Shown: piece after piece, positions 42,386 through 52,624 of the stretch | Position numbering within the stretch: position 1 is the stretch's first letter | Layout of the letters: each line of letters begins with the position of its first letter | Assembly (NCBI RefSeq): GCF_003856495.1 | Contig: NZ_CP034118.1 | Location: forward strand, 1,530,001 to 1,594,000 | Length of the DNA: 64,000 bases | Direction of reading: 5' to 3' | Source: Staphylospora marina | GTDB taxonomy: Bacteria > Bacillota > Bacilli > Thermoactinomycetales > Thermoactinomycetaceae | Notes under the pieces: model-generated | Database searches by the model: none | Seen by the model: the letters and a program-made list of their open reading frames with translations, nothing else | Told to the model about the DNA's origin: nothing | Made by a program: the position numbers and the translations under genes

Positions 42386-42915
42386 TCGCCGAGTCCCTCC
42401 ATCCACTCGATGCGCACCAGCCGGCCTTCCACGTCGACTTCCTTGACGATCTCGCCGATGTAGGGGATGAGGATGTCCTTTCCGCGCTCCGCGGGACGCA
42501 CCACCCAGACATCATTGGCAGGAAACCGCAAAATCTCCTTCACGGTTCCCACCTCTTCGCCGTCCGTTTTCACGACCCGGCAACCGATGATCTGGTAATG
42601 GTAGAACTCTCCCTCCTCCTCATTGAGCGGCACCGCTTCCTCCCGGGGAACCACCAGCCAACTCCCTTTGTAAGGTTCGGCGTCATTGATGTTTCCCCAT
42701 TCGCGGAACTTGACGAGCAAGGCTGATTTGTGCGGTCGGCTTCGCTCCACGGTGAGCGGCAAGGGCGAAGGAAGGGACGGATGACGGAGCAACAGGCGGC
42801 TTCCCGGCGCAAACCGGATTTCCGGAAAGTCGGTGTCCGGCAGGACGCGGACTTCCCCGCGAATTCCATGCGTACCGACCATCCGGGCCACTTTCAGGTA
42901 TTCAGCCTGACTCAT
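42382..42915 (-). CDS. rimM: 16S rRNA processing protein RimM
   Basis: A 177-residue 30S maturation factor with the N-terminal RimM barrel ([18 protein letters not shown]) and the PRC barrel ([29 protein letters not shown]) that binds S19. Coupled to trmD by a four-base overlap. Confidence 0.95.
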   Translation of the reverse strand: MSQAEYLKVARMVGTHGIRGEVRVLPDTDFPEIRFAPGSRLLLRHPSLPSPLPLTVERSRPHKSALLVKFREWGNINDAEPYKGSWLVVPREEAVPLNEEEGEFYHYQIIGCRVVKTDGEEVGTVKEILRFPANDVWVVRPAERGKDILIPYIGEIVKEVDVEGRLVRIEWMEGLGE

Positions 42916-42935
42916 GCCCAGTCCCCTTTCTTCCG

Positions 42936-43163
42936 TCAGGTCATCTCCAGACGGACCTGGCGGTTTTCCTTCCAGGCGGCCGCTCCGACCACCGTGCGGA
43001 TGGCCTTGATGAAGCGACCGTTTTTGCCGATGACCTTGCCCTTGTCACCGGGAGCCACCGTCACTTCAAAGATGACCGTGTCTCCCTGCACCCGTTCGCG
43101 GACGCTCACCCGTTCGGGATCTTCCACCAGCGACCGGACGATGTATTCAACCAGATCCTTCAT
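42936..43163 (-). CDS. khpA: KH-domain RNA-binding protein KhpA (YlqC)
   Basis: A 75-residue single KH domain with the GxxG loop in VIGKNGRFIKAIR. KhpA works with KhpB on RNA in cell-envelope and translation control. Start at the ATG giving MKDLVEYIV, after GGAGGC; the frame is open upstream. Confidence 0.94.
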   Translation of the reverse strand: MKDLVEYIVRSLVEDPERVSVRERVQGDTVIFEVTVAPGDKGKVIGKNGRFIKAIRTVVGAAAWKENRQVRLEMT

Positions 43164-43196
43164 ATGCGTAAAGCCTCCGGCCATGAAATGAGAACG

Positions 43197-43472
43197 TCAC
43201 TTCTTGCCGTATTTTTGCTCGTGCACTTTTTGCAGGATGCCCGTCTCGCGGAACAGCTTGCGCACGACATCGGAAGCTTGTGCACCGTTGCCCAGCCATT
43301 TCAGCGCTTTTTCCTCGTCGATTTTGACGGTGGCCGGATCGGTGAGCGGGTTGTAGTAACCGATCTCATCGATGAAACGACCGTCGCGCGGGGAACGGGC
43401 ATCAGCCACCACCACACGGTAGAACGGAGCTTTTTTCGCACCCATTCTTTTCAGACGAATTTTCACTGCCAT
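43197..43472 (-). CDS. rpsP: 30S ribosomal protein S16
   Basis: A 91-residue protein starting [34 protein letters not shown], the classic S16 N-terminus. It follows ffh and precedes khpA as in Bacillus. Confidence 0.98.
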   Translation of the reverse strand: MAVKIRLKRMGAKKAPFYRVVVADARSPRDGRFIDEIGYYNPLTDPATVKIDEEKALKWLGNGAQASDVVRKLFRETGILQKVHEQKYGKK

Positions 43473-43502
43473 GAACGATTCACCTCCCGGGCGAAATATC
43501 TA

Positions 43503-44846
43503 TCACATGAATGGAAAACGGAAACCGCGTTTCTTTTTGCCGCCTTTGGTCAGCTGCTGCAGGTGTTTCATCATCTTCTTCATGTCTTCGAACTGTTTGA
43601 GCAAGCGGTTCACGTCCTGAACGGCCGTACCGCTTCCGTTTGCGATGCGGCGGCGACGGCTGGCGTTGATGATCTCCGGACGTTCCCGTTCTTCCGGCGT
43701 CATCGAGCGGATGATCGCTTCCACACGGGCAAACTGTTTCTCGTCCACCTTGAGATCTTTCATGCCCTTGAGTTTTCCGGCTCCCGGCAACATGGTCAAC
43801 ATGTCCTCAAGCGGTCCCATCTTGCGAACCTGCTGCATCTGCTGCAAGAAATCTTCCAGCGTGAACGAAAGGGTTCGCATTTTCCGCTGAAGCTCTTTCG
43901 CTTTCTCTTCGTCGACCGCGGCCTGTGCCTTTTCGATCAGGGTGAGCACATCGCCCATGCCGAGGATCCGGGACGCCATCCGGTCCGGATAAAACGGCTC
44001 GAGGGCGTCGGTCTTTTCGCCCATCCCGACAAATTTGATCGGACAGTTCGTGACGGATTTGACGGACAGCGCCGCACCCCCGCGGGTGTCACCGTCCAAC
44101 TTGGTCAGCACCACACCGGTGATGCCGAGAAGGTTGTTGAAGCTCTCCGCCACGTTGACCGCGTCCTGTCCGGTCATCGCGTCGACGACCAGCAGGATCT
44201 CGTCGGGTTGGACCGCATCCTTGATCCTGCGCAGCTCCTCCATCATCGCTTCGTCGATGTGAAGGCGTCCGGCGGTGTCGATGATTACGTAGTCAAATCC
44301 TTCTTCACCGGCTTTCCGGACCCCCTCTTCGGCGATCCGCACCGGGTCTGCCTGATCCCCCAGCGAAAAAACCGGCACGTTCAGATCCGACCCCAAAATC
44401 TCCAGCTGGCGGATCGCCGCCGGCCGGTAGACGTCGGCCGCCACCAGCAGGGAACGACGATTCTGCTTTTGGAGATATCGGGCCAGTTTCCCGGTCGTGG
44501 TCGTTTTCCCCGCTCCCTGAAGACCGACCATCATGATCCGGGTCGGCGGCCGTTTGGCCCGGGCGAGGTCACTCCGCTGTCCGCCCATCAGGCGGGTGAG
44601 TTCCTCGTTGACCACCTTGATCACTTGCTGACCGGGAGTCAGGCTCTGAAGCACTTCCTGCCCGACCGCCCGCTCCTTGACACTGTCGATGAAGCTCTTG
44701 ACCACCTTGAAGTTGACATCGGCTTCAAGGAGGGCCAGGCGCACTTCGCGCATCGCTTCCTTCACGTCGGCTTCGGTCACTTTTCCCTTGCCGCGAAGCT
44801 TTTTCATGACCGCCTGCAAACGTTCGGACAAACCTTCAAACGCCAT
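43503..44846 (-). CDS. ffh: Signal recognition particle GTPase Ffh
   Basis: A 447-residue protein with an N domain, a GTPase domain (P-loop VGLQGAGKTTTTGKLARY, DTAGRL, TKLDGDTRGGAAL) and a methionine-rich M domain (LEDMLTMLPGAGKLKGMKDL) that binds signal sequences and SRP RNA. Start at ATG giving MAFEGLSERLQ. Confidence 0.97.
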   Translation of the reverse strand: MAFEGLSERLQAVMKKLRGKGKVTEADVKEAMREVRLALLEADVNFKVVKSFIDSVKERAVGQEVLQSLTPGQQVIKVVNEELTRLMGGQRSDLARAKRPPTRIMMVGLQGAGKTTTTGKLARYLQKQNRRSLLVAADVYRPAAIRQLEILGSDLNVPVFSLGDQADPVRIAEEGVRKAGEEGFDYVIIDTAGRLHIDEAMMEELRRIKDAVQPDEILLVVDAMTGQDAVNVAESFNNLLGITGVVLTKLDGDTRGGAALSVKSVTNCPIKFVGMGEKTDALEPFYPDRMASRILGMGDVLTLIEKAQAAVDEEKAKELQRKMRTLSFTLEDFLQQMQQVRKMGPLEDMLTMLPGAGKLKGMKDLKVDEKQFARVEAIIRSMTPEERERPEIINASRRRRIANGSGTAVQDVNRLLKQFEDMKKMMKHLQQLTKGGKKKRGFRFPFM

Positions 44847-44871
44847 TGGGCGCACCTCCTCACACGGCGGT

Positions 44872-45222
44872 TTAATCGAGATCGGCCAACCGGCGGACCA
44901 GCGGGCCGACGGCGTCGCGCGCTTCCGGATGCCGGTTCAGCCGGCTCTCGATTTCTTCGGCCAGCTTTTGCCGCATGAGATGTTTCCGCAGGAGTCCCAG
45001 CTTCTCTTCCAGGTCGCCGAGGGTGGTCTGCGCGCGCTTGAGCGCCTCAAACACCGCTTGGCGCGAAACGCCCTGATGTTCGGCGATCTCGCCGAGCGAC
45101 CAGTCTTCATGGTAGTACAATTCCAGCAGGGCGCGCTGCTTTTCGGTCAGAAGCGAGCCGTAGAAGTCGTAGAGCAGATTCAATTCCGTGGTTTTTTCCA
45201 ACACGGAAATCACCTCGGACAT
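44872..45222 (-). CDS. ylxM: YlxM/p13-like SRP-associated HTH protein
   Basis: A 116-residue sigma-factor-like helix-turn-helix protein (WSLGEIAEHQGVSRQAVFEALKRA) always found upstream of ffh in Gram-positives; it modulates SRP in streptococci. A strong promoter lies immediately upstream. Confidence 0.93.
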   Translation of the reverse strand: MSEVISVLEKTTELNLLYDFYGSLLTEKQRALLELYYHEDWSLGEIAEHQGVSRQAVFEALKRAQTTLGDLEEKLGLLRKHLMRQKLAEEIESRLNRHPEARDAVGPLVRRLADLD

Positions 45223-45255
45223 GCGCCGTCAAGGCGCCAGCCTTTACAGATACTA

Positions 45256-45284
45256 ACTATATCGGAGCGCGGACACGGTGTCAA
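45256..45284 (-). promoter_or_regulatory. Sigma-A promoter of the ylxM-ffh-rpsP operon
   Basis: TTGACA (45279-45284) and TATAGT (45256-45261) on the minus strand are spaced by exactly 17 bases. Confidence 0.85.
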
Positions 45285-45330
45285 TGTTTTTTGCTTGATA
45301 TCCAAAATGACGAAATGTTCGGCGTCTTCT

Positions 45331-46323
45331 TCAGTTCGCCGCCGTCTCTTCCTCTTCCAGCCAATCTTTGAACAGCGCGTGCAGGAACTGTTCCCCGTCG
45401 AAGTTCTGGAGATCATCCGGTTTTTCTCCCAGACCGACCAGTTTCACCGGAATGCCCAATTCCCGGCTGATGGCGATCACGATGCCGCCCTTCGCCGTGC
45501 CGTCGAGCTTGGTGAGGACGATCCCGGTCACCTCGGTCGCCTCGCCGAACTGTTTCGCCTGCACCATCGCATTTTGTCCGGTGGTGGCGTCCAGCACCAA
45601 CAAGGTCTCATGCGGCGCGTCCGGAAGTTCCCTGCGGATGACCCGGTGCACCTTTTTCAGTTCTTCCATCAGATTGACCTTGTTTTGCAGGCGCCCCGCC
45701 GTGTCGCACAGCAAGATGTCCGCTTTGCGCGCCCGGGCCGCCTGAATGCCGTCGTAGATGACGGCGGCGGGATCCGCTCCCGCCTGATGCTTGATGACAT
45801 CGACGCCGGCCCGCTGTCCCCAGGTTTCCAGTTGCTCGATGGCTCCTGCCCGGAAAGTGTCTCCCGCGGCCAGAACCACTTTCTTTCCTTCGTTTTTGTA
45901 GCGGTGGGCCAATTTGCCGATGGTGGTGGTTTTGCCCACTCCGTTCACTCCGACGAACAGGAAGACGGTGAGTCCGTCCGGATTTTCGCGAAGCCGGGTT
46001 GCTTCCGGCGCGGTCGGGAGCATTTCGCCGACCAACTCCATCAGCACCGGCTTGAGTTCCGCGGGATCCTTGATTTTTCGTTCCTTGACCTCCCGGCGGA
46101 GTCGATCGGTCAGTTCCATGGTGGTCTGCACGCCGACGTCCGCACCGATCAGGATTTCTTCCAGTTCCTCATAAAGTTCCTCGTCGATCCGGCTGCGGGA
46201 GAACAGATCGGTGATGGCTCCCACGAATGAGGAGCTGGTCTTGCCCAGTCCGCTGACGAACTTTTGCGTGACCGACGATTTTTTTCCGGTCATTTTTTCC
46301 TTGAGCCGGCTGAAAAAACTCAT
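45331..46323 (-). CDS. ftsY: Signal recognition particle receptor FtsY
   Basis: A 330-residue NG-domain GTPase with G1 FVGVNGVGKTTTIGKLAHRY, DTAGRLQNKVNLMEEL and TKLDGTAKGGIV. It lacks the long acidic A domain of E. coli FtsY, as usual in Gram-positives. Docks SRP-ribosome complexes on the membrane. Its start abuts the smc stop. Confidence 0.97.
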   Translation of the reverse strand: MSFFSRLKEKMTGKKSSVTQKFVSGLGKTSSSFVGAITDLFSRSRIDEELYEELEEILIGADVGVQTTMELTDRLRREVKERKIKDPAELKPVLMELVGEMLPTAPEATRLRENPDGLTVFLFVGVNGVGKTTTIGKLAHRYKNEGKKVVLAAGDTFRAGAIEQLETWGQRAGVDVIKHQAGADPAAVIYDGIQAARARKADILLCDTAGRLQNKVNLMEELKKVHRVIRRELPDAPHETLLVLDATTGQNAMVQAKQFGEATEVTGIVLTKLDGTAKGGIVIAISRELGIPVKLVGLGEKPDDLQNFDGEQFLHALFKDWLEEEETAAN

Positions 46324-49300
46324 TCATCCAACCCCCTGTTCCTTCGTTGCCGCCGCTTCCCTGACACCATCATACTCTTCCAACTTCACCGACACCAGCT
46401 TCGACACCCCCGACTCCTGCATGGTAATTCCATACAGCACGTCGGCGCCCTCCATCGTGTGCTTGCGGTGGGTGATGACGATGAACTGCGTCTTGTTCTT
46501 GAACTGCTTCATGTAGCGGGTGAACCTGGTGAGGTTGGCTTCATCCAGCGCCGCATCCACTTCGTCCAACACGCAGAACGGAACGGGTTTGATGCAGAGC
46601 ACGGCAAAGAGCAGGGCAAGCGCGGCCAGAGCGCGTTCTCCTCCGGACAACAGATTGAGATTCTGCAATTTTTTGCCCGGAGGCTGGGCGACGATTTCCA
46701 GTCCGGTTTCCAGCAGATTGTCCGGATCGGTCAGCTGCAGATCGGCCCGGCCCCCTCCGAACATCTGCACGAACACGTGCTGGAATTCGGTGCGGATCAG
46801 TTCGAAGGCCTCGAGGAACCGTCGACCCATTTCTTCTTCAAGCTGGCTGATGATCTCATACAGCTTTTGCTTGGCTTCCAACAAATCGGCTTCCTGGGTC
46901 TTCAGGAATTCCAGCCGCTCCGAAATTCGTGCATGTTCTTCGATCGCACCGAGGTTCACTTCTCCCAGCGAAGTGATGCGTGATTTGAGGGAACGGACCT
47001 GTTTTTCCGCGGCGGCCGGATCTTCCGGTACGCCGTATTCCCGCTCCGCACGCTCGAAACTGGTTTCATATTCTTCGGCCAGCTTCTGGAGCAGGTGATT
47101 CAGTTCCACATCCAGTCTTCCCGATTTCACGTCCCGCTCATGGAGAAGTGCTTCCTGTTTGCGGTATTTGGACTGCAGGGAGCGAATTTCTTTCTCCCTC
47201 AGTTCCCGCTCGGCCGAGAGTGACTCCCGCCGATTCCGCGTTTCCGCCAAACTTTCCTGCACCTTCTCTTTGCTTTCGCGAAGTTGCCGGACCCGGTCAT
47301 CCAAGCCGGAGATCTCCGTCTCACCCGTTTCCCGGATGTGCTCCAGTTGTTCCAGTTCCCGGCTCGCTTCGCGCCATTGCCGGTCCAGACGCTCCAGCTC
47401 CCGGCCGATGCGGCGGAGATTTTCCTCCAGATGGGCGACTTCCTGCCCCAGTCCGGACACCTTCACTTTGCAATCCGTATACCGGTGCGTGGCTTCCTCA
47501 CGCTCGGTGGAATGACGCCGCTCCGTTTCCCGGGCACGGCGCACCGCTTCTTCCGCGACCGCTTTTTCCTCACCGAGCCGCTCCAGGTCCCGGTCCAACC
47601 CGGAGAGTCGATGCTGAATCGCTTCGCGGGACCCGGCCGTTTCCTCCCGTTCGCGAATCAGCCTCTCCGCTTCGGTGCGGAGCGCCTCGAGACGCATCGA
47701 CGTTTCCCGTTTTGCGCCGAGAAGCTCCTGTTCCCGGGCCCTCCGCTCCTCTCCCTGGTTCCGGAGCGCTTCCCACCGCCGCTCGAGATCGGTCCTGCGG
47801 CTTTTGAGCTCCCGCAAGGTTTGTTCGGTTCCGGACACCGACGCTTCAGCCTCGCGGATTTTCGCTTCCAGCTCCTCCAGCTGTCTCGTCCTGCCCAACA
47901 GTTGGGTTCGGTTGCTCTGACGGCTTCCGCCGGTCATCGATCCCCCGGGGTTGACCACATCTCCGTCCAGCGTGACGATCCGGTACCGGTATCCCAATTC
48001 ACGGGCCATGCGATTGGCCTGTTCCAACGTGCGTGTCACCAACACCATCCCGAGCAAATGCTGTGCCAGGTGGCGGTACCTCAATTCCGTCTTCACCAGA
48101 TCGGACGCCACTCCGACAAATCCGTCAATCCCGCCGGCTCTTCGCAGCTCATGTTCCGGAAGGCTGCGCGGTCGGATCACGTCGAGCGGCAAAAACGTCG
48201 CCCTGCCCAACCGTTTTTCTTTCAGATAGGCGATTCCCGAACGGGCCGTTGCCTCGTTCTCGGCGACGAGATGTTGCATCGCCCCGCCCAACGCGGTCTC
48301 CATCGCGGCTTCGTATTCGGCGGGAACCTGGATCAGTTGGGCGACCGCGCCGTGAATCCCGGCGAGCGATGATTGCCCGCGATCCCGGGCTTTGAGGATT
48401 TCGCGGACCCCTTGCAAAAATCCCTGGTGATCCGCCTCCATCTCGCGCAACAATTCCCATTGGGAGCGGAGCCTGTGCAGCCATTGCTCTTCTTTTCGCA
48501 AACGGCCGGAAGTCTCTTTTTCCTCTTCCTCCAAGGCGCTTTTTTGAGCGGCGAGAGCGCGGAGCTTCTCCGTGGCCTCCAATTTGGCTTGTTCAATGTC
48601 CGAAAGCGCCCCGGCGATGGTTTGTTGTTCTTCTTCCAGCGGAACCCGTTCTTCCGCGATCCGCGCTTCCCTTTCCGCGAACGACTCCAGCTTTCGGGTC
48701 AACTCTTCCAGCTGTGCGGCCAGATACTGACGTTCACTTTCCAGGGAAGCCATCCGGTTGCCCAGCTTTTGCAGCTTGTCCATCGACTCGGCGAGCGAGA
48801 TCTCTCCGTCCGCGGCGAGATCGGACAATTGCTCCTCGATCCGGCGAAGGTCTTCCATGGCCGCATCCAGTTCCGTCCGTTTTTGTTCCAGCCGCTCGAC
48901 AAGCTCCCGTTCTTCCCGGACCAATCGGTCCTGCTGTTCTTTGAGTTCCGCGATCCGGCGCTGGATCTGCTCTTTGGAGCGATCCCGGTTCGTGAGCCTC
49001 TCCAGCCACACTTCGCGTTGTCCTTCCGCTTTCTCCAGCTCTTCGCTGACCGACAACAACTCGCCCTGGATTTCTTCCCAAACCTTTTCCTGCCGATGAA
49101 GCTCCGCCTTCAGCTCCTCGAGAGCGGCTTCCCGGGTGCTGATCTCGGCGGCGAGCGTCACCTGTTCTTCCTTCAAGCGTTTCACTTCCTGGACCGTATC
49201 CTGCCATCCCTGATGAACGGTCCGGATTTTATGTACGTACAGTCCCACTTCGACCTGTTTGAGCTGTTCCTTGAGCTCCTTGTACTTTCGGGCTTTTTCG

Positions 49301-49926
49301 GCCTGCTCCCGCAGAGGCTCTTCCTGCCCTTCCAGCTCGTGAATCAGGTCGTGAATCCGGGACAGATTCTGTTCGGTGTTGTCCAGCTTTTTTTCCGCTT
49401 CTTTTTTGCGCGATTTGTATTTCACGATGCCGGCCGCTTCTTCGAAGATCGCCCGGCGATCCTCCGATTTGGAGCTGAGGATTTCGTCGATCCGTCCTTG
49501 TCCGATCATCGAGTAAGCGTCTTTTCCGATCCCGGTGTCCATGAACAGCTCATGAATGTCCTTCAACCGGCAAGGTTGTTTGTTCAGGAAATATTCGCTC
49601 TCCCCGGACCGGTACACGCGACGGGTGACCGTCACCTCGGCAAAGTCCAGCGGAAGTCTTCGTTCGGTGTTGTCAAAGGTCATCGACACTTCGCAGAAAC
49701 CGACCGGCTTGCGGGTGTCACTCCCGGCAAAAATCACGTCTTCCATCTTGTTGCCGCGCAACGATTTGGCGCTCTGCTCACCGAGCACCCAACGAATGCC
49801 GTCCGTCACGTTGCTTTTTCCGCTTCCGTTCGGTCCCACCACGGCGGTGATGCCGGGAACGAACTCCAGTTCGGTGCGGTCGGCAAATGATTTGAATCCT
49901 TGCATTTCCAATCGTTTCAGATACAT
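46324..49926 (-). CDS. smc: Chromosome condensation protein SMC
   Basis: A 1200-residue SMC ATPase: N-terminal head with GPNGSGKSNVTDGIRWVLGEQ, two long coiled coils, a hinge (about residues 500-680 with GGIDGFVGVASDLV), and a C-terminal head with signature LLSGGERALAALALLFA and Walker B CVLDEVDAALDEAN. Start at MYLKRLEMQGFKSF after AAAGGAGGGAGAG. An extended -10-like TGTTAAAAT sits about 35 bases ahead, so smc probably has its own promoter here. Confidence 0.97.
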   Translation of the reverse strand: MYLKRLEMQGFKSFADRTELEFVPGITAVVGPNGSGKSNVTDGIRWVLGEQSAKSLRGNKMEDVIFAGSDTRKPVGFCEVSMTFDNTERRLPLDFAEVTVTRRVYRSGESEYFLNKQPCRLKDIHELFMDTGIGKDAYSMIGQGRIDEILSSKSEDRRAIFEEAAGIVKYKSRKKEAEKKLDNTEQNLSRIHDLIHELEGQEEPLREQAEKARKYKELKEQLKQVEVGLYVHKIRTVHQGWQDTVQEVKRLKEEQVTLAAEISTREAALEELKAELHRQEKVWEEIQGELLSVSEELEKAEGQREVWLERLTNRDRSKEQIQRRIAELKEQQDRLVREERELVERLEQKRTELDAAMEDLRRIEEQLSDLAADGEISLAESMDKLQKLGNRMASLESERQYLAAQLEELTRKLESFAEREARIAEERVPLEEEQQTIAGALSDIEQAKLEATEKLRALAAQKSALEEEEKETSGRLRKEEQWLHRLRSQWELLREMEADHQGFLQGVREILKARDRGQSSLAGIHGAVAQLIQVPAEYEAAMETALGGAMQHLVAENEATARSGIAYLKEKRLGRATFLPLDVIRPRSLPEHELRRAGGIDGFVGVASDLVKTELRYRHLAQHLLGMVLVTRTLEQANRMARELGYRYRIVTLDGDVVNPGGSMTGGSRQSNRTQLLGRTRQLEELEAKIREAEASVSGTEQTLRELKSRRTDLERRWEALRNQGEERRAREQELLGAKRETSMRLEALRTEAERLIREREETAGSREAIQHRLSGLDRDLERLGEEKAVAEEAVRRARETERRHSTEREEATHRYTDCKVKVSGLGQEVAHLEENLRRIGRELERLDRQWREASRELEQLEHIRETGETEISGLDDRVRQLRESKEKVQESLAETRNRRESLSAERELREKEIRSLQSKYRKQEALLHERDVKSGRLDVELNHLLQKLAEEYETSFERAEREYGVPEDPAAAEKQVRSLKSRITSLGEVNLGAIEEHARISERLEFLKTQEADLLEAKQKLYEIISQLEEEMGRRFLEAFELIRTEFQHVFVQMFGGGRADLQLTDPDNLLETGLEIVAQPPGKKLQNLNLLSGGERALAALALLFAVLCIKPVPFCVLDEVDAALDEANLTRFTRYMKQFKNKTQFIVITHRKHTMEGADVLYGITMQESGVSKLVSVKLEEYDGVREAAATKEQGVG

Positions 49927-50258
49927 GGCTCTCCCTCCTTTCAACAGGCGCAACTGATATATTTTAACACAAATCAACGAATTCCGGGGATGATCCCGGG
50001 AAGGTCCCATCCCGCAAAAAGCCTGATGACATGCACCGAAAAGATCCGGCATCACACGTTTTCGTCGGCAAAAAAAAGCTGTTGACCGCCCGTCAACAGC
50101 GAGCTAACCCCCCCGAACCCGCCGGATGACGGTTCCTTCCCCGCACAAACGGGTTCCAATCCCTACACGGACGGAACCTCCCCGGTTTCAGGACGAACGT
50201 TTTGCGTCGAACAAGCATCAACCGCATGATTCATCCGGCGGGGGGCAAAATGATCCTG
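49927..50258 (-). other. Intergenic region between csaA and smc
   Basis: These 332 bases contain a strong minus-strand terminator (50078-50100) and the AT-rich smc promoter region; no gene is visible. The terminator insulates smc from the accessory genes upstream. Confidence 0.7.
50078..50100 (-). terminator. Rho-independent terminator of the csaA unit
   Basis: Arms GCTGTTGAC and GTCAACAGC are followed on the minus strand by seven or more T residues. Confidence 0.88.
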
Positions 50259-50597
50259 TCAGTACACCCTTGATCCCAGAGGCGCGTCGTGATCGGTGCC
50301 GAGCAACGACACACCTCCCTCGCATGAATCCACGCCCATGACCAATACTTGCGATTCAAACCCGGCGATGCGTTTGGGAGGAAAGTTGACCACGCAAATG
50401 ACGCGTTTTCCCTCCAGATCCTCCGGGCGATACAGGGCGGTGATTTGCGCACTGCTGGTTTTCACCCCGATTTCCGGACCGAGATCGATCCACAGTTTGT
50501 ATGCGGGTTTGCGGGCCTTTTCGTTGGGTTCCACCCGAACGATCTTGCCGACTCGCATATCCACTTTGAGAAACTCTTCAAATGTCAGCGTGTTCAT
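50259..50597 (-). CDS. csaA: CsaA-type tRNA-binding/chaperone protein
   Basis: A 112-residue OB-fold protein. It has the family features DMRVGKIVRVEPNEKARKPAYKLWIDLG, SSAQITALY and CVVNFPPKRIAGFESQVLVMG. CsaA is related to the tRNA-binding domain of methionyl-tRNA synthetase and acts as a secretion-related chaperone in Bacillus. Start after a weak site; the upstream frame is open but untypical. Confidence 0.92.
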   Translation of the reverse strand: MNTLTFEEFLKVDMRVGKIVRVEPNEKARKPAYKLWIDLGPEIGVKTSSAQITALYRPEDLEGKRVICVVNFPPKRIAGFESQVLVMGVDSCEGGVSLLGTDHDAPLGSRVY

Positions 50598-50740
50598 CTG
50601 TTTCACCCCGTATATCGTGAAAAAAGCGGCGATTGAATCCGTGAATGACGTTCCGTTGCCTGACGCACACCATGGGAAGGGAACATCCTTGCCGTGCCCC
50701 GCAAGATCCTGCCGTCGGATGTTCCGCGAAAAACGGTCTT

Positions 50741-51232
50741 TCAACCCGTCCTGCTTTGAAGTGAAATCCCCATCCCTTTCACCATTTGCCGAATGGAACC
50801 GAGATGGTAGGCCGAATGGGCCAGACATCCCAGCACCCCGTTGGCCAGTGACGGGGTCCACGCAATCTCTTCGGCCAAATGGTTCATGAGTTCCCCGTAC
50901 TCCCGGCGCAACTCTTCCACCAGCCGCTTCCATTCCTCTTCATCGGAGATCCGGACCTTCCAACTGAGGGACCAGTCCACCTCCGGTTTTTCCCCGCGAA
51001 GAAAGGCATTGCCCACTCCCAGATAATACGCGACATGATGGACATGGGCACAGAGAGGAGCTCCGCCACCCGGCGTGGGTTCCATCGCTTGTTCGGCGGA
51101 GACGTTTTCCAGTGTGCCAAACAGTCCGGACCCCGGTTTGGACTCGGTGTACCAGCTTCCCCCTTCCGGAGGTGGGCCGTCAAACGTTTCCTTGAGCAGA
51201 ATCTTCAGTGCATCGAGCAAATGACGTTCCAC
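50741..51232 (-). CDS. DinB/YfiT-like putative metalloenzyme
   Basis: A 163-residue four-helix-bundle protein with the DinB histidine pattern: HVHHVAYYLGVGNAF in the second helix and HSAYHLGSIRQM near the C-terminus. Such proteins bind a divalent metal, and some are thiol-S-transferases. GTG start; the ribosome-binding site GGGAGG is about 13 bases away, so the start is somewhat uncertain. Substrate unknown. Confidence 0.85.
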   Translation of the reverse strand: MERHLLDALKILLKETFDGPPPEGGSWYTESKPGSGLFGTLENVSAEQAMEPTPGGGAPLCAHVHHVAYYLGVGNAFLRGEKPEVDWSLSWKVRISDEEEWKRLVEELRREYGELMNHLAEEIAWTPSLANGVLGCLAHSAYHLGSIRQMVKGMGISLQSRTG

Positions 51233-51320
51233 GATGTTCCCGTTCCTCCCTGAAACAAGAATGCTCCGAACAAGGATACACGTTCTTTTTACAACCGGTT
51301 TTTCCTTCTTTGCGGTTTCC

Positions 51321-52583
51321 TCAGTCGGCTGTCACGTTCTCCTTCCATGATTCCACGGTTGCCGGGTCCGGTTTCTTCCAGAGTCTGTTCCGAAGCAGGA
51401 TTCCCGTCATCCCGACGGTGAACACGGCAACACCGACCAAGGCGTAAACCGGCCTCACTCCCAATCCTTTGACCAGCCAACTTCCGGCCATCGGTCCGAT
51501 GATCAACAAGACATTGGCAAGCGAACTTTGAATGCCGAATACCCGCCCGACGGAATCCTTTTCCGTCTCCCGCTGCAGCACCGTCTGAAAAGTGACGAGA
51601 AACGCCCCGATGCCCACACCGGAGATGAAACCGATGACAAAGCCCGAAAAAACCGGGGTTGCCGGTGTAAGCAGGCTCAACATCCCGAACCCGGAACCAA
51701 TCACGGCGAGACCGCCGCCCAACAGCCATCCGGCTTGAATTCGTTCGGCACGTTGAACGGACAAGGCGCCGAGAACCCCGCCCGCGCCGACCATGGAGAT
51801 GATCCACCCCATCATTTGCGGGGATTCGGGAAAGAGCTCCCGGAACAGGACGGGAAACTGAGAATCCACCATCTGGACAACAAATATTCCCAATGCCCAG
51901 AATGCAAGCGTGCTCAGAAGCATCCGATTCTTCCTGACCACCCGCCAACCTTCCGTCCAATCGCTCCAGGCCGTTTTTTCCCGCCGGGTCGCCGGTTCCG
52001 TCTCAGCCGTTGCTTCCGGGTCGCGAAGTCCGGTGAGCAGACTTGCCGATGCCAGATTGGTGAGGCCCTTGACCAGCAGGCAAATTTGCGGCGTCACCAC
52101 CGTGATCAGCATGGCTCCCAGAAAGGGAGAGGCGATCTTGGCCGCCTGATCTGCCAGACCGTTCCAGGTCATCGCCTGCCCCAGCTGTTCATGCGGCACG
52201 ATTCGCTTGGTGAGCGCCTGCTGGGCGGGATAAAAAACGACGGAAAACGCGGAACGGATCAAGAGGAGTGCCAACAACCAGAAGACGTTTGGCGCCAGCA
52301 TCATGAGAAAGGTGACACCGGCGGTGCACAAGTCGGCCGCGATCATGATTTTCCGGCGATCAAACCGGTCAGCCAACACTCCCGCCCAACTTCCGAGAAG
52401 GACCCCCGGCAAGGCATACATCACCGGCACCAGGCCGACCAGAACCGGATCCGCCTTCCAGACGTACCCGATCAGCACGGCAACCGCAAAAACGTCGAGG
52501 TACGTTCCGAACATGGCGATGGAAACCGCCGCGTACAAGCGGACAAAAGCCCGGTTCTTCCACAGGGAACCGCTCTTCTTCAT
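51321..52583 (-). CDS. MFS-family efflux transporter
   Basis: A 420-residue permease with about 12 spans and the loop motif GVLADRFDRRKIMI between helices 2 and 3. It resembles the MdfA/enterobactin-exporter-like or macrolide-efflux group of drug exporters. Start MKKSGSLWKNRAF after TTGGAG. It directly follows the winged-helix regulator gene (52625) on the same strand, with 41 bases between, so the regulator may control it. Confidence 0.88.
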   Translation of the reverse strand: MKKSGSLWKNRAFVRLYAAVSIAMFGTYLDVFAVAVLIGYVWKADPVLVGLVPVMYALPGVLLGSWAGVLADRFDRRKIMIAADLCTAGVTFLMMLAPNVFWLLALLLIRSAFSVVFYPAQQALTKRIVPHEQLGQAMTWNGLADQAAKIASPFLGAMLITVVTPQICLLVKGLTNLASASLLTGLRDPEATAETEPATRREKTAWSDWTEGWRVVRKNRMLLSTLAFWALGIFVVQMVDSQFPVLFRELFPESPQMMGWIISMVGAGGVLGALSVQRAERIQAGWLLGGGLAVIGSGFGMLSLLTPATPVFSGFVIGFISGVGIGAFLVTFQTVLQRETEKDSVGRVFGIQSSLANVLLIIGPMAGSWLVKGLGVRPVYALVGVAVFTVGMTGILLRNRLWKKPDPATVESWKENVTAD

Positions 52584-52624
52584 TGTCTCCAACTCCCACA
52601 CCTCCCACCGTTCTTTTCCTCAGA

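Noticed and set aside
43164..44978. 604-codon plus-strand frame opposite rpsP and ffh
   Set aside because: An antisense shadow across two well-identified genes.
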